This document shows, in pieces, positions 62,501 to 64,000 of a stretch of DNA of 64,000 bases. Numbering within the stretch: the first letter of the stretch is position 1; each line of letters starts with the position of its first letter. The stretch spans positions 9,831,776-9,895,775 of the forward strand of contig ML679961.1 of the NCBI GenBank assembly GCA_007922225.1, given 5' to 3'. This stretch comes from Emydura subglobosa. Its lineage: Eukaryota > Chordata > Testudines > Chelidae. Both the position numbers and the translations under genes were made by a program. The notes under the pieces are model-generated. The model saw only the letters and a list, made by a program, of their open reading frames with translations, ran no database searches and was not told the origin of the DNA.

Positions 62501-63182
62501 CAAGGAAAACAGTTACAGGTGAGTTGTTAATGGGAAATAAGCATTCTAGGCAATAGTGTCTTGGGTGATAAACAGGAGTGCCTGAGTGTGAAGATAATGT
62601 CGTATCCTCTCTCTATATAGGTGGCACAAGATGAAAATGAATTATTTAAAGTGGAAATCCAAGAATTAAAGCAAGAGAACTGTAAACAGGTACAGCTCCC
62701 GCTTTGACTTTGATAACTGACGTTGATGAACTCGTTGCTGAGAGTATCCAGAGCAGGTTTATCCCCATTCTTTATCAGCTATATCGATCCTGGAACAATT
62801 TAAAGACCTGTTCGATGTTTCCCTAACTTAAGACTGTTTTCCAGTTGCTGAGTACCTGGTCCCTCTGTCGCTACCCTCCCCCTTATTTCGTTGGCCTGCA
62901 TCCCTGCTGCAGTCTGGTTTATCCCACCACATTGCTCCCTTGTTTCACATTTCCTACCCGTCAGGCCACATGCCATGGTCACCAACCTTCTGGCCAAAGA
63001 AAACTGGGCAGGATTCCCTTGGAAGCTGTTAATGCTGCTGCTTAATCTGGCAGGGAGTGCTGGTGAGCAAAGCAAGGCGGCACCTCACAGCACTCCCAGC
63101 TACTGTTTTTAATCTGGTTTAAGGCATTTCTGATCTATTTGTAGGCATCTCGGGCTGTCCGAACTGAAGAGCTACTGCAAAT
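16983..63182 (+). CDS. KTN1: Kinectin 1 gene (KTN1), 30 coding exons, 3' end outside window
   Basis: Kinectin is an integral ER-membrane protein that binds kinesin and has a long cytosolic coiled-coil rod. Joining the 30 exons listed below gives one open frame of 3017 nt (1005 residues plus 2 nt) with matching phases at every junction and GT/AG borders throughout. The protein starts with a short lumenal tip, a hydrophobic anchor at about residues 8-29, and a Lys-rich stretch at about 48-66. Next come a low-complexity charged region to about 275 and an almost unbroken coiled coil from about 280 on. The segments [16 protein letters not shown] and [15 protein letters not shown] are hallmark kinectin sequences known to me from vertebrate orthologues. 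Human kinectin has about 1357 residues, so roughly 350 are missing downstream. From exon 12 the gene is built of repeated 38/91/69-nt exon triplets. The related ribosome receptor RRBP1 is excluded because its decapeptide repeats are absent. Confidence 0.96.
17506..19251. other. KTN1 intron between coding exons 1 and 2
   Basis: Contains one short repeat (17886-17950). A T/C tract at 17680-17705 follows the exon. Otherwise unrecognised. Confidence 0.6.
17886..17950 (+). repeat. Interspersed repeat fragment, same family as 51826-51909
   Basis: ACAAGGTGGGTGAGGTAATA, then TCTTTTATTAGACCAAC matches a common reptile repeat. The copy at 51826-51909 is in the opposite orientation. Class unknown to me. 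Confidence 0.65.
19252..19389 (+). CDS. KTN1: KTN1 coding exon 2
   Basis: 138 nt, residues 175-220, phase 1 at both ends, so skipping it keeps the frame. Acceptor TTTTTACAG ends at 19251 and the donor GTGAGA starts at 19390. It encodes [18 protein letters not shown] and the Lys-rich [16 protein letters not shown], matching the kinectin linker after the first exon. Confidence 0.93.
19905..20575 (+). mobile_element. L2-type LINE 3' end
   Basis: The frame fragments read [18 protein letters not shown] and, further on, a Ser/Pro-rich C-terminus with PPSKPSLK, as in L2 reverse-transcriptase tails. The 3' UTR has TTGTACAGTGCTTAG and GGGGCTCCTCGCTGCTACAG and ends in AATACAAATTATTAATAATA. Multiple stops; dead copy in the intron between exons 2 and 3. 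Confidence 0.75.
20576..21056. other. Intronic, nothing recognised
   Basis: Intron between exons 2 and 3. No repeat or gene identified. Confidence 0.5.
21057..21310 (+). mobile_element. MIR-type SINE with L2-like tail
   Basis: GTGACCACGGGCAAGTCACT and CTCTGCCCGTTTCCCCTCTC are the MIR core. GACTGTGAGCTCTTTGGCAA and ATAATACAAATAATG form the L2-type tail shared with the copy at 19905-20575. Confidence 0.8.
21914..22084 (+). CDS. KTN1: KTN1 coding exon 3
   Basis: 171 nt, residues 221-277, phase 1 at both ends. Acceptor TAGTTGCAG ends at 21913; donor GTAATA starts at 22085. It carries [16 protein letters not shown], one of the most recognisable kinectin segments, then [17 protein letters not shown]. 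Confidence 0.96.
22085..24029. other. KTN1 intron between exons 3 and 4
   Basis: AT-rich; a possible L2/MIR tail at about 22770-22845 (AAGCTTCTTGGGCACAGGGG). Otherwise nothing recognised. Confidence 0.5.
24030..24160 (+). CDS. KTN1: KTN1 coding exon 4: start of coiled coil
   Basis: 131 nt, residues 278-321, phase 1 in and 0 out. Acceptor AATTATAG ends at 24029; donor GTGAGC starts at 24161. It encodes [20 protein letters not shown] followed by a helical acidic segment ending in DALQK. A CR1 insertion begins only about 235 nt downstream of the donor. Confidence 0.95.
24395..26505 (+). mobile_element. CR1 LINE, sense, containing a palindromic insertion
   Basis: Begins in the transcriptase N-terminal part ([18 protein letters not shown], near 24470). 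It continues through [12 protein letters not shown] (near 24860) and [20 protein letters not shown] (near 25035), and the FADD box at 25126-25137 in a shifted frame. C-terminal sequence and a 3' UTR (GGATACTGGGCTAGATGGAT) follow. A 415-bp palindromic element interrupts it at 25586-26000. Its 3' UTR differs from that of the copy at 6060, so a different subfamily. Frameshifted and dead. Confidence 0.9.
25586..26000. mobile_element. Large palindromic element nested in CR1
   Basis: Arms 25625-25746 and 25854-25975 are reverse complements at 119 of 122 positions, around a 107-base centre. CR1 sequence ending AAATGATTA (25577-25585) is repeated as AAATGATTA (26002-26010), where CR1 resumes with GGGGTATGGAGC. 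This gives a 9-base direct duplication. The arm motif GACTAACAAATTTAATTTTT and CAGCTCACTTCCTCAGATGC is a widespread reptile repeat in my memory, usually not in palindromic form. Confidence 0.9.
26506..27017. other. Intronic, nothing recognised
   Basis: Part of the intron between exons 4 and 5. No repeat or gene identified. Confidence 0.5.
27018..27735 (-). mobile_element. Old CR1 LINE fragment, antisense
   Basis: AGACCAATGGTTCCTCTCAG is the degraded CR1 3' UTR. GATGGGGTGACCAGAATAGA with AACACTACAGGGAAGGTGT near 27572 is the typical antisense of the CR1 C-terminal coding part. Strongly diverged, so an old insertion. Confidence 0.75.
27736..28364. other. Intronic, nothing recognised
   Basis: Part of the intron between exons 4 and 5. 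A minus-strand open frame at 28044-28271 shows no known protein. Confidence 0.45.
28373..28682. mobile_element. hAT-like MITE with perfect 8-bp target duplication
   Basis: Terminal repeats CAGGGGTTCTCAAACTT (28373-28389) and CAGTTTGAGAACCACTG (28666-28682) match at 15 of 17 positions. Both sides carry CTCTGTTG (28365-28372 and 28683-28690), an exact 8-bp duplication. Total length 310 bp with no transposase; interior has long C runs. Confidence 0.95.
28691..29107. other. Intronic, nothing recognised
   Basis: End of the intron before exon 5; no repeat identified. Confidence 0.5.
29108..29224 (+). CDS. KTN1: KTN1 coding exon 5
   Basis: 117 nt, residues 322-360, phase 0 at both ends. Acceptor CGTTGTAG ends at 29107; donor GTGAAT starts at 29225. 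It encodes [20 protein letters not shown] and ends in CKQLTQ, continuous with kinectin coiled coil. The intron before it is the longest inside the coding part seen here (about 4.9 kb). Confidence 0.94.
29225..32798. other. KTN1 intron between exons 5 and 6, with a purine-rich block
   Basis: About 29880-31150 is strikingly rich in A and G on the + strand (GGAAGGGAAATGGAG-type sequence), and is unrecognised. A short foldback at about 31580-31640 resembles a common amniote inverted repeat. The rest shows nothing. Confidence 0.5.
32799..32939 (+). CDS. KTN1: KTN1 coding exon 6
   Basis: 141 nt, residues 361-407, phase 0 at both ends. A C/T-rich tract ends in CCCAAG at 32798; donor GTAAAG starts at 32940. 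It encodes [20 protein letters not shown], then [15 protein letters not shown]. The orthologous human segment has nearly the same residues, including KIHVSYQE. Confidence 0.95.
33250..33400 (+). mobile_element. MIR SINE fragment
   Basis: TTCTAGTCCAGGCTTAGCCA, then TGTAACTTAACCACC and TGTACAATGGACATGACATC follow the MIR consensus in sense orientation, diverged. Confidence 0.65.
33625..33885 (-). mobile_element. CR1 3' fragment, antisense
   Basis: CCAATGGTCCATCTAGTCCA with GTATCCTGTCTTCTGACACT and CAGATGTAGGGACACCTAGA are CR1 3' UTR in reverse. Confidence 0.85.
33903..34024. mobile_element. hAT-like MITE, 122 bp
   Basis: Starts CAGTGGTTTCAACCT and ends AGGTTGAAAACCTG, inverted with one gap and few mismatches. 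Flanks GTCTAGAC (33895-33902) and ATCTAGAC (34025-34032) match at 7 of 8. Confidence 0.9.
34033..35533. other. Intronic; possible L2 tail, otherwise unrecognised
   Basis: Intron before exon 7. About 34318-34400 (CCAGAGCAGGGACCGTTGCT) may be an L2/MIR tail. Nothing else identified. Confidence 0.45.
35534..35640 (+). CDS. KTN1: KTN1 coding exon 7
   Basis: 107 nt, residues 408-442 plus two bases. Acceptor CATTTTAG ends at 35533; donor GTATGT starts at 35641. It encodes [20 protein letters not shown] and a segment ending NQMES. The two trailing A bases join G of exon 8 to give Lys. The frame stays open past the donor by chance. Confidence 0.95.
35885..36150. mobile_element. CpG-rich GTCTAC-type MITE, copy 4
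   Basis: Ends CCCTGGTCTGCACTTA-like at the left and AGTATAGACATACCCC at the right. The interior is GC-rich with many CpG (GCCGCGCCGCGCCGATGGG). GGGAGTTACGT (35916-35926) and ACGTAACTCCC (35946-35956) form a perfect 11-bp inverted repeat. The CpG content suggests a fairly recent insertion. Confidence 0.7.
36157..36314. mobile_element. Foldback element
   Basis: GGCCAAGATCTTCAAGTGA at the left is inverted at the right end as TCACTTCTCACAATCTTGGCC. The interior (AGAGCAGGCCCTGTTAAAG, TTAAGTTGGGCGCCTAAATA) resembles a widespread amniote inverted-repeat element. It directly adjoins copy 4. Confidence 0.65.
37290..37422 (+). CDS. KTN1: KTN1 coding exon 8
   Basis: 133 nt, residues 443-487, phase 2 in and 0 out. 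Acceptor TTTCTTTAG ends at 37289; donor GTGACT starts at 37423. It encodes [20 protein letters not shown], then a Gln/Lys-rich coiled-coil stretch. Confidence 0.95.
37423..38410. other. Intronic, nothing recognised
   Basis: Between exons 8 and 9; short TA/GATA run near 37923-37940. No repeat or gene identified. Confidence 0.5.
38411..38644. mobile_element. GTCTACACT-ended MITE, copy 5
   Basis: Starts CTTGGTCTACACTGGAAAC and ends TTAAGTGTAGACATAGG. Inner hairpin arms 38444-38463 and 38471-38490 pair at 17 of 20 positions with a 7-base loop, at the place equivalent to the hairpin of copy 2. It lies about 100 bp before coding exon 9. Confidence 0.8.
38741..38828 (+). CDS. KTN1: KTN1 coding exon 9
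   Basis: 88 nt, residues 488-516 plus one base, phase 0 in. Acceptor CAACTTTAAG ends at 38740; donor GTGTGG starts at 38829, a weaker donor than its neighbours. It encodes [20 protein letters not shown] and then AEHEAAQQ. Confidence 0.93.
39162..39328 (+). CDS. KTN1: KTN1 coding exon 10
   Basis: 167 nt, residues 517-572, phase 1 in and 0 out. Acceptor CTGTTGCAG ends at 39161; donor GTACTG starts at 39329. It encodes [20 protein letters not shown] and ends in VQLQVQ. Its protein resembles the 38+91-nt unit of later exon triplets, here in one longer exon, which may reflect an ancestral unit whose introns were lost or never gained. Confidence 0.94.
39759..39827 (+). CDS. KTN1: KTN1 coding exon 11 (69-nt type)
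   Basis: 69 nt, residues 573-595, phase 0 at both ends. A C/T-rich tract ends in GCACAAG at 39758; donor GTACAG starts at 39828. It encodes [20 protein letters not shown] then AAQ. It has the size, phase and ending of the third exon of each later triplet. Confidence 0.94.
40376..40640 (-). mobile_element. CR1 3' region, antisense
   Basis: TTCATAGAGTCTAAGGCCAG, then ACATCCCATCTTGATTTAAA and GTTCCAATGGTTATTTGCCC match CR1 3' sequence in reverse. It stops at the MITE starting at 40651. Confidence 0.75.
40651..40985. mobile_element. Short inverted-repeat element, second copy of the 517-845 family
   Basis: Ends TAGAGCCCTGCA and TGAAGGGCTCTA are inverted with 11 of 12 matches. Interior motifs GGATATCTGCATCCGTGG and GCGGATCGGATGTCGATCCA recur, reversed, in the copy at 517-845. 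Confidence 0.75.
40986..41933. other. Intronic, nothing recognised
   Basis: Open frames on the minus strand (up to 140 codons near 41015-41437) lack known similarity. No repeat identified. Confidence 0.45.
41934..41971 (+). CDS. KTN1: KTN1 coding exon 12: triplet 1, 38-nt exon
   Basis: 38 nt, phase 0 in and 2 out, residues 596-607. Acceptor TTTCTTTGCAG ends at 41933; strong donor GTAAGC starts at 41972. It encodes [13 protein letters not shown] with the final Val split across the junction. Confidence 0.95.
41972..43094. other. Introns around exon 13, nothing recognised
   Basis: Two intronic stretches without identifiable repeats, flanking exon 13 (42553-42643). Confidence 0.5.
42553..42643 (+). 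CDS. KTN1: KTN1 coding exon 13: triplet 1, 91-nt exon
   Basis: 91 nt, phase 2 in and 0 out, residues 608-638. Acceptor TTTTGTACAG ends at 42552; donor GTATAG starts at 42644. It encodes [20 protein letters not shown] and ends in SKEEELK. Confidence 0.95.
43095..43880 (-). mobile_element. CR1 LINE, antisense, catalytic core deleted
   Basis: Begins with the CR1 tail ATAGAATCATAGAATATTAG and the well-conserved GGGACCTCAGGAGGTCATCT. Reading the minus strand, transcriptase N-terminal sequence ([20 protein letters not shown]) passes directly into C-terminal sequence ([17 protein letters not shown]) at about 43505. Everything between, including the SGVPQG and FADD motifs, is absent. An upstream part ([20 protein letters not shown]) extends to 43870. 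Confidence 0.9.
43881..44633. other. Intronic, unrecognised; short TCC repeat
   Basis: A (TCC)n run lies at 44064-44083. The stretch 43900-44510 is moderately GC-rich and could be an old LTR, but I see no ends. Confidence 0.3.
44634..44702 (+). CDS. KTN1: KTN1 coding exon 14: triplet 1, 69-nt exon
   Basis: 69 nt, phase 0 at both ends, residues 639-661. Acceptor TCTCCGTAG ends at 44633; donor GTAAAA starts at 44703. It encodes [20 protein letters not shown] then NEQ. Confidence 0.94.
45402..45439 (+). CDS. KTN1: KTN1 coding exon 15: triplet 2, 38-nt exon
   Basis: 38 nt, phase 0 in and 2 out, residues 662-673. Acceptor TATATCTAG ends at 45401; donor GTAGAT starts at 45440. It encodes [12 protein letters not shown] and a split Ser. 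The next intron is only 146 nt. Confidence 0.93.
45586..45676 (+). CDS. KTN1: KTN1 coding exon 16: triplet 2, 91-nt exon
   Basis: 91 nt, phase 2 in and 0 out, residues 674-704. Acceptor TACTGTCACAG ends at 45585; donor GTACCA starts at 45677. It encodes [20 protein letters not shown] and ends in TREEFK. Confidence 0.94.
46870..46938 (+). CDS. KTN1: KTN1 coding exon 17: triplet 2, 69-nt exon
   Basis: 69 nt, phase 0 at both ends, residues 705-727. Acceptor TTTCCTTCCAG ends at 46869; donor GTATAG starts at 46939. It encodes [20 protein letters not shown] then SEQ. Confidence 0.95.
46939..47887. other. Intronic, unrecognised
   Basis: First part of the intron between exons 17 and 18. Moderately GC-rich from about 47530; GGGACTTTAAAGGGACAGCC resembles promoter-proximal LTR sequence but I cannot assign it. 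Confidence 0.3.
47888..48520 (-). mobile_element. CR1 LINE 3' end, antisense
   Basis: Starts ATCACAGGAGATTAGGGTTG and reads on the minus strand as [20 protein letters not shown], then [20 protein letters not shown] and [16 protein letters not shown]. Relatively well preserved: open for 119 codons to 48439. Confidence 0.92.
48521..49888. other. Intronic, unrecognised, with a 17-base A run
   Basis: C/T-rich sequence up to 49370, then A17 at 49381-49397. No gene or repeat I can name. Confidence 0.4.
49889..49923 (+). CDS. KTN1: KTN1 coding exon 18: triplet 3, short (35-nt) exon
   Basis: 35 nt, phase 0 in and 2 out, residues 728-738; one codon shorter than the first exon of the other triplets. 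The human protein as I recall it is also one residue short here, so this is probably ancestral. Acceptor AATTTGTAG ends at 49888; donor GTAAGG starts at 49924. It encodes [11 protein letters not shown] and a split Ser. Confidence 0.93.
50072..50162 (+). CDS. KTN1: KTN1 coding exon 19: triplet 3, 91-nt exon
   Basis: 91 nt, phase 2 in and 0 out, residues 739-769. Acceptor AATTTCTCAG ends at 50071; donor GTAAAA starts at 50163. It encodes [20 protein letters not shown] and ends in NREEELK. Confidence 0.95.
50163..51621. other. Intronic, nothing recognised
   Basis: Intron between exons 19 and 20. Short open frames on both strands only. Confidence 0.5.
51622..51690 (+). CDS. KTN1: KTN1 coding exon 20: triplet 3, 69-nt exon
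   Basis: 69 nt, phase 0 at both ends, residues 770-792. Acceptor CTCTTTAAAAG ends at 51621; donor GTGGTA starts at 51691, a weaker donor. It encodes [20 protein letters not shown] then SEQ. Confidence 0.94.
51826..51909 (-). repeat. Interspersed repeat fragment, same family as 17886-17950
   Basis: GAGCTCTGTGTCGCTCGAAA, GCTTGTTTCTTTCACCAACA and ATTACCTCACCCACCTTGTG are the reverse complement of the family. Confidence 0.75.
51910..53489. other. Intronic, C/T-rich block and unrecognised sequence
   Basis: About 52140-52520 is strongly pyrimidine-rich on the + strand with a T run at 52270-52287. GAACCCAGGATTCTGGATCT near 52430 resembles an amniote repeat I cannot name. A short CA run lies near 52712. 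Confidence 0.4.
53490..53600 (+). mobile_element. L2 3' tail fragment
   Basis: TCTGTGTTTGTAGAGTGGCT, AATGGGGTCCTAGTCCATGA and CTATGGTAATTC match the L2 tail seen at 20500-20575. Confidence 0.65.
53969..54006 (+). CDS. KTN1: KTN1 coding exon 21: triplet 4, 38-nt exon
   Basis: 38 nt, phase 0 in and 2 out, residues 793-804. Acceptor TTTTGCTCAG ends at 53968; donor GTAAGT starts at 54007, the consensus donor. It encodes [12 protein letters not shown] and a split Val, very like exon 12. Confidence 0.95.
54620..54740 (+). mobile_element. L2 3' tail fragment
   Basis: GATTGTAAGCTCCTTGGGGC, AGAGACTG and TGCACCTAGCGTAGTGGGGC, then TTAATAATAATGACG, follow the L2 tail in sense orientation just before exon 22. 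Confidence 0.7.
54792..54882 (+). CDS. KTN1: KTN1 coding exon 22: triplet 4, 91-nt exon
   Basis: 91 nt, phase 2 in and 0 out, residues 805-835. Acceptor CCTATGCTAAG ends at 54791; donor GTACCT starts at 54883. It encodes [20 protein letters not shown] and ends in NKEKTVQ, close to exon 19 (both have EKDxKIKxVEELL). Confidence 0.95.
55036..55104 (+). CDS. KTN1: KTN1 coding exon 23: triplet 4, 69-nt exon
   Basis: 69 nt, phase 0 at both ends, residues 836-858. Acceptor GTCATTGAAAAG ends at 55035; donor GTAAAA starts at 55105. It encodes [20 protein letters not shown] then EKQ. The intron before it is 153 nt. Confidence 0.94.
55105..57922. other. KTN1 intron between exons 23 and 24
   Basis: Holds the diverged tandem repeats at 55460-55770. 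The rest is C/T-rich and unrecognised; 56850-57095 ends in GGCTAGTCTGTCCACACTAG and may be a relative of the GTCTAC elements. Confidence 0.45.
55460..55770. repeat. Three diverged tandem units
   Basis: A motif with CTGCCATCTCTTCTTCTGGA recurs at about 55520 (CTGCCGTATCTCCTTCTGAA), 55668 and 55738 (ATGCCATCTTTCCTTCCAGA). The first two are preceded by GAGATGG and GCCCAGG; the third by CTGGTTACTGA. Spacing is uneven (about 150 and 70 bases). Confidence 0.5.
57923..57960 (+). CDS. KTN1: KTN1 coding exon 24: triplet 5, 38-nt exon
   Basis: 38 nt, phase 0 in and 2 out, residues 859-870. Acceptor TTGTCTCTAG ends at 57922; donor GTAAGT starts at 57961. It encodes [12 protein letters not shown] and a split Leu. 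Confidence 0.94.
58630..58720 (+). CDS. KTN1: KTN1 coding exon 25: triplet 5, 91-nt exon
   Basis: 91 nt, phase 2 in and 0 out, residues 871-901. Acceptor ATGGTACAG ends at 58629; donor GTACAT starts at 58721. It encodes [20 protein letters not shown] and ends in KGEWLQ. Hand alignment to exon 28 gives 66 of 91 identical bases. Confidence 0.95.
58817..58894 (+). CDS. KTN1: KTN1 coding exon 26: triplet 5, long (78-nt) third exon
   Basis: 78 nt, phase 0 at both ends, residues 902-927; three codons longer than the other third exons. The acceptor GTATCCAAAG ends at 58816 and the donor GTATGG starts at 58895. It encodes [20 protein letters not shown] then LAQLQQ. A shorter start at 58827 would break the frame. 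The intron before it is only 96 nt. Confidence 0.88.
59203..59700 (-). mobile_element. CR1 LINE 3' end, antisense
   Basis: CAGAATCTTAGAGTTGGAAG, GGGACCTCAGGAGGTCATCT and, on the minus strand, [20 protein letters not shown] identify a CR1 C-terminus and 3' UTR closely related to the copy at 47888-48520. Confidence 0.92.
59701..60847. other. Intronic; small MITE-like piece, otherwise unrecognised
   Basis: About 59873-59968 (AGGGCTTGTGTACACTGGAA to GCTGTGTAGACATGC) looks like a short GTCTAC-family copy. The remainder up to exon 27 is unrecognised. Confidence 0.45.
60848..60885 (+). CDS. KTN1: KTN1 coding exon 27: triplet 6, 38-nt exon
   Basis: 38 nt, phase 0 in and 2 out, residues 928-939. Acceptor TTTGTTAG ends at 60847; donor GTAAGT starts at 60886. 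It encodes [12 protein letters not shown] and a split Leu; 24 of 38 bases match exon 24. Confidence 0.94.
61250..61478. mobile_element. GTCTAC-type MITE, distinct subfamily
   Basis: GGGTACGTCTACATAGC at the left and GCTTTGTAGAAGTACCC at the right are inverted at 14 of 17 positions. Interior (GGCTAAAAATAGCTGTGTAA, CCCAAATGACCCAGGC) differs from the other copies. Confidence 0.8.
61750..61870 (-). mobile_element. CR1 3' fragment, antisense
   Basis: ATTCTCATGCCAGAAGGGAC, ATAACGCAGGCCATAG and GAAGAATCCACCACAATGCT match CR1 3' sequence in reverse, diverged. Confidence 0.7.
62428..62518 (+). CDS. KTN1: KTN1 coding exon 28: triplet 6, 91-nt exon
   Basis: 91 nt, phase 2 in and 0 out, residues 940-970. 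Acceptor AACTTCACAG ends at 62427; donor GTGAGT starts at 62519. It encodes [20 protein letters not shown] and ends in QGKQLQ. Confidence 0.95.
62621..62689 (+). CDS. KTN1: KTN1 coding exon 29: triplet 6, 69-nt exon
   Basis: 69 nt, phase 0 at both ends, residues 971-993. Acceptor CTCTCTATATAG ends at 62620; donor GTACAG starts at 62690. It encodes [20 protein letters not shown] then CKQ. The intron before it is 102 nt. Confidence 0.95.
62690..63144. other. Intron between exons 29 and 30
   Basis: C/T-rich, no repeat recognised. Confidence 0.5.
63145..63182 (+). CDS. KTN1: KTN1 coding exon 30: triplet 7, 38-nt exon (last in window)
   Basis: 38 nt, phase 0 in and 2 out, residues 994-1005. Acceptor CTATTTGTAG ends at 63144; donor GTAAGT starts at 63183. 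It encodes [12 protein letters not shown] and a split codon beginning AT. A 91-nt partner exon is expected beyond 64000. Confidence 0.92.
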
Positions 63183-64000
63183 GTAAGTATTGCTAGTAAT
63201 TGTTTTAATGCATGACTTCCATTACTGCACTCAAAACTCGTACCTGATACAAACCAAGTGCTTTTCAAAAGCATCAGGCATGTGAGTGAGAAATGACCAG
63301 TAATAAATTAGGTGTCTGATAAATGGGGGCTTCACAGATACAATTCTGAATCGCAGTCCTTAGCCCAAGTGTTTTGCAAACCCTGAATCTCTCCTATTGT
63401 GTGTTCAGGGCACAGTGGAAGCAACATATTTCTTAGAGTTTAAAATTAAATATGCTCCAGGTTAATGGGTTAACCTTACACATCTGGTGGCTGAGATTAA
63501 AATTCATTTAAGGTTCCAAGCAAAGTGAATTTTTAGATCTCTGCTTCCCAGTGAATTGTTGTGCATGTCATGAAACCGCCTGTATGGCTTAAATATCCTC
63601 TCGAGGAACAGCTCAGGAATGACAGGGTGTTACAAGCTAGAAGTGAAGCATGTTGAAAGAACCATGCAAAAGGTTATGCAGCCCTTGCTTACAGTGTGCA
63701 TAATGGTCTTTTGCTCTCGCTCTCATGCATTAAGAAGTGCCAATTTTTTCTCTCTGCTTGGTTTACAATCACTTAAATACTGCTGAATACCTTGCACTGG
63801 GCTCTGCAGACCTAGGCAGACATGCTTCCTTCTCCACAGAGCCTGCAATCTAAAATAGGATGTCAGTTTGTTGCAGAAGGGGAGGAAGTAGATAACTGCA
63901 GGTGAGCAATTAAAAGGATTTCTGGAAGAAATGGGTTTTGAGGAGTGATTTGTAGAAAGGTGTCTGGCAGGCAATGAGAGAGGGGTGCTGGCCCAAAGAC
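63183..64000. other. Intron after exon 30; possible old repeat at its end
   Basis: From about 63768, CACAGAGCCTGCAATCTAAA and GAAATGGGTTTTGAGGAGTG resemble a widespread old amniote repeat cut by the window end. The rest is unrecognised. Confidence 0.35.

Noticed and set aside
1..64000. CRISPR arrays, bacterial operons, rRNA or tRNA genes
   Set aside because: None seen. The window is vertebrate intronic DNA; repeats are dispersed or inverted, not regularly spaced direct repeats.

Overview
The window is eukaryotic nuclear DNA from a reptile-grade amniote, most likely a turtle. One protein-coding gene can be read: KTN1 (kinectin 1, the ER-membrane receptor for kinesin) on the + strand. It is spread over at least 46 kb in 30 coding exons, from the start codon at 16983 to a donor after 63182. 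The exons encode about 1005 residues; human kinectin is about 1357, so the 3' end lies beyond the window. The turtle assignment is inference: CR1 LINEs dominate, there are old L2 and MIR copies, no L1 or Alu, a broken DIRS-type retroelement, and many short inverted-repeat elements with GTCTAC-type ends. A crocodilian is not excluded.

Layout. Positions 1-16982 hold no coding exon and no CpG-rich promoter, so they are probably the first intron of KTN1. They carry CR1 copies (a long one at 6060-8526), a decayed DIRS-like element (about 10060-12400), a MIR split by a younger insertion, and several foldback elements. Coding exon 1 (16983-17505) encodes the membrane anchor and a lysine-rich cytosolic segment. 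Exons 2-11 (19252-39827) encode the linker and the first part of the coiled coil.

From exon 12 onward the gene has a very regular structure. A set of three exons of about 38, 91 and 69 nt, with fixed codon phases, occurs six times in a row (41934-62689), and a seventh set begins at 63145. Each set encodes about 66 residues of coiled coil. This is the most interesting structure in the window and points to growth of the rod by tandem duplication of three-exon units.

The introns hold further mobile DNA: a CR1 at 24395-26505 containing a nearly perfect palindrome with 122-base arms and a target duplication, hAT-like miniature elements with 8-bp duplications, antisense CR1 fragments (one with the catalytic core deleted), an L2 3' end, and one element family with conserved internal hairpins.

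Limits. Exon borders were set by hand from reading frame, splice dinucleotides and known kinectin sequence. Repeat families were assigned by recognition, not alignment, so their edges are approximate. Stretches listed as unrecognised may hold old repeats I cannot identify.
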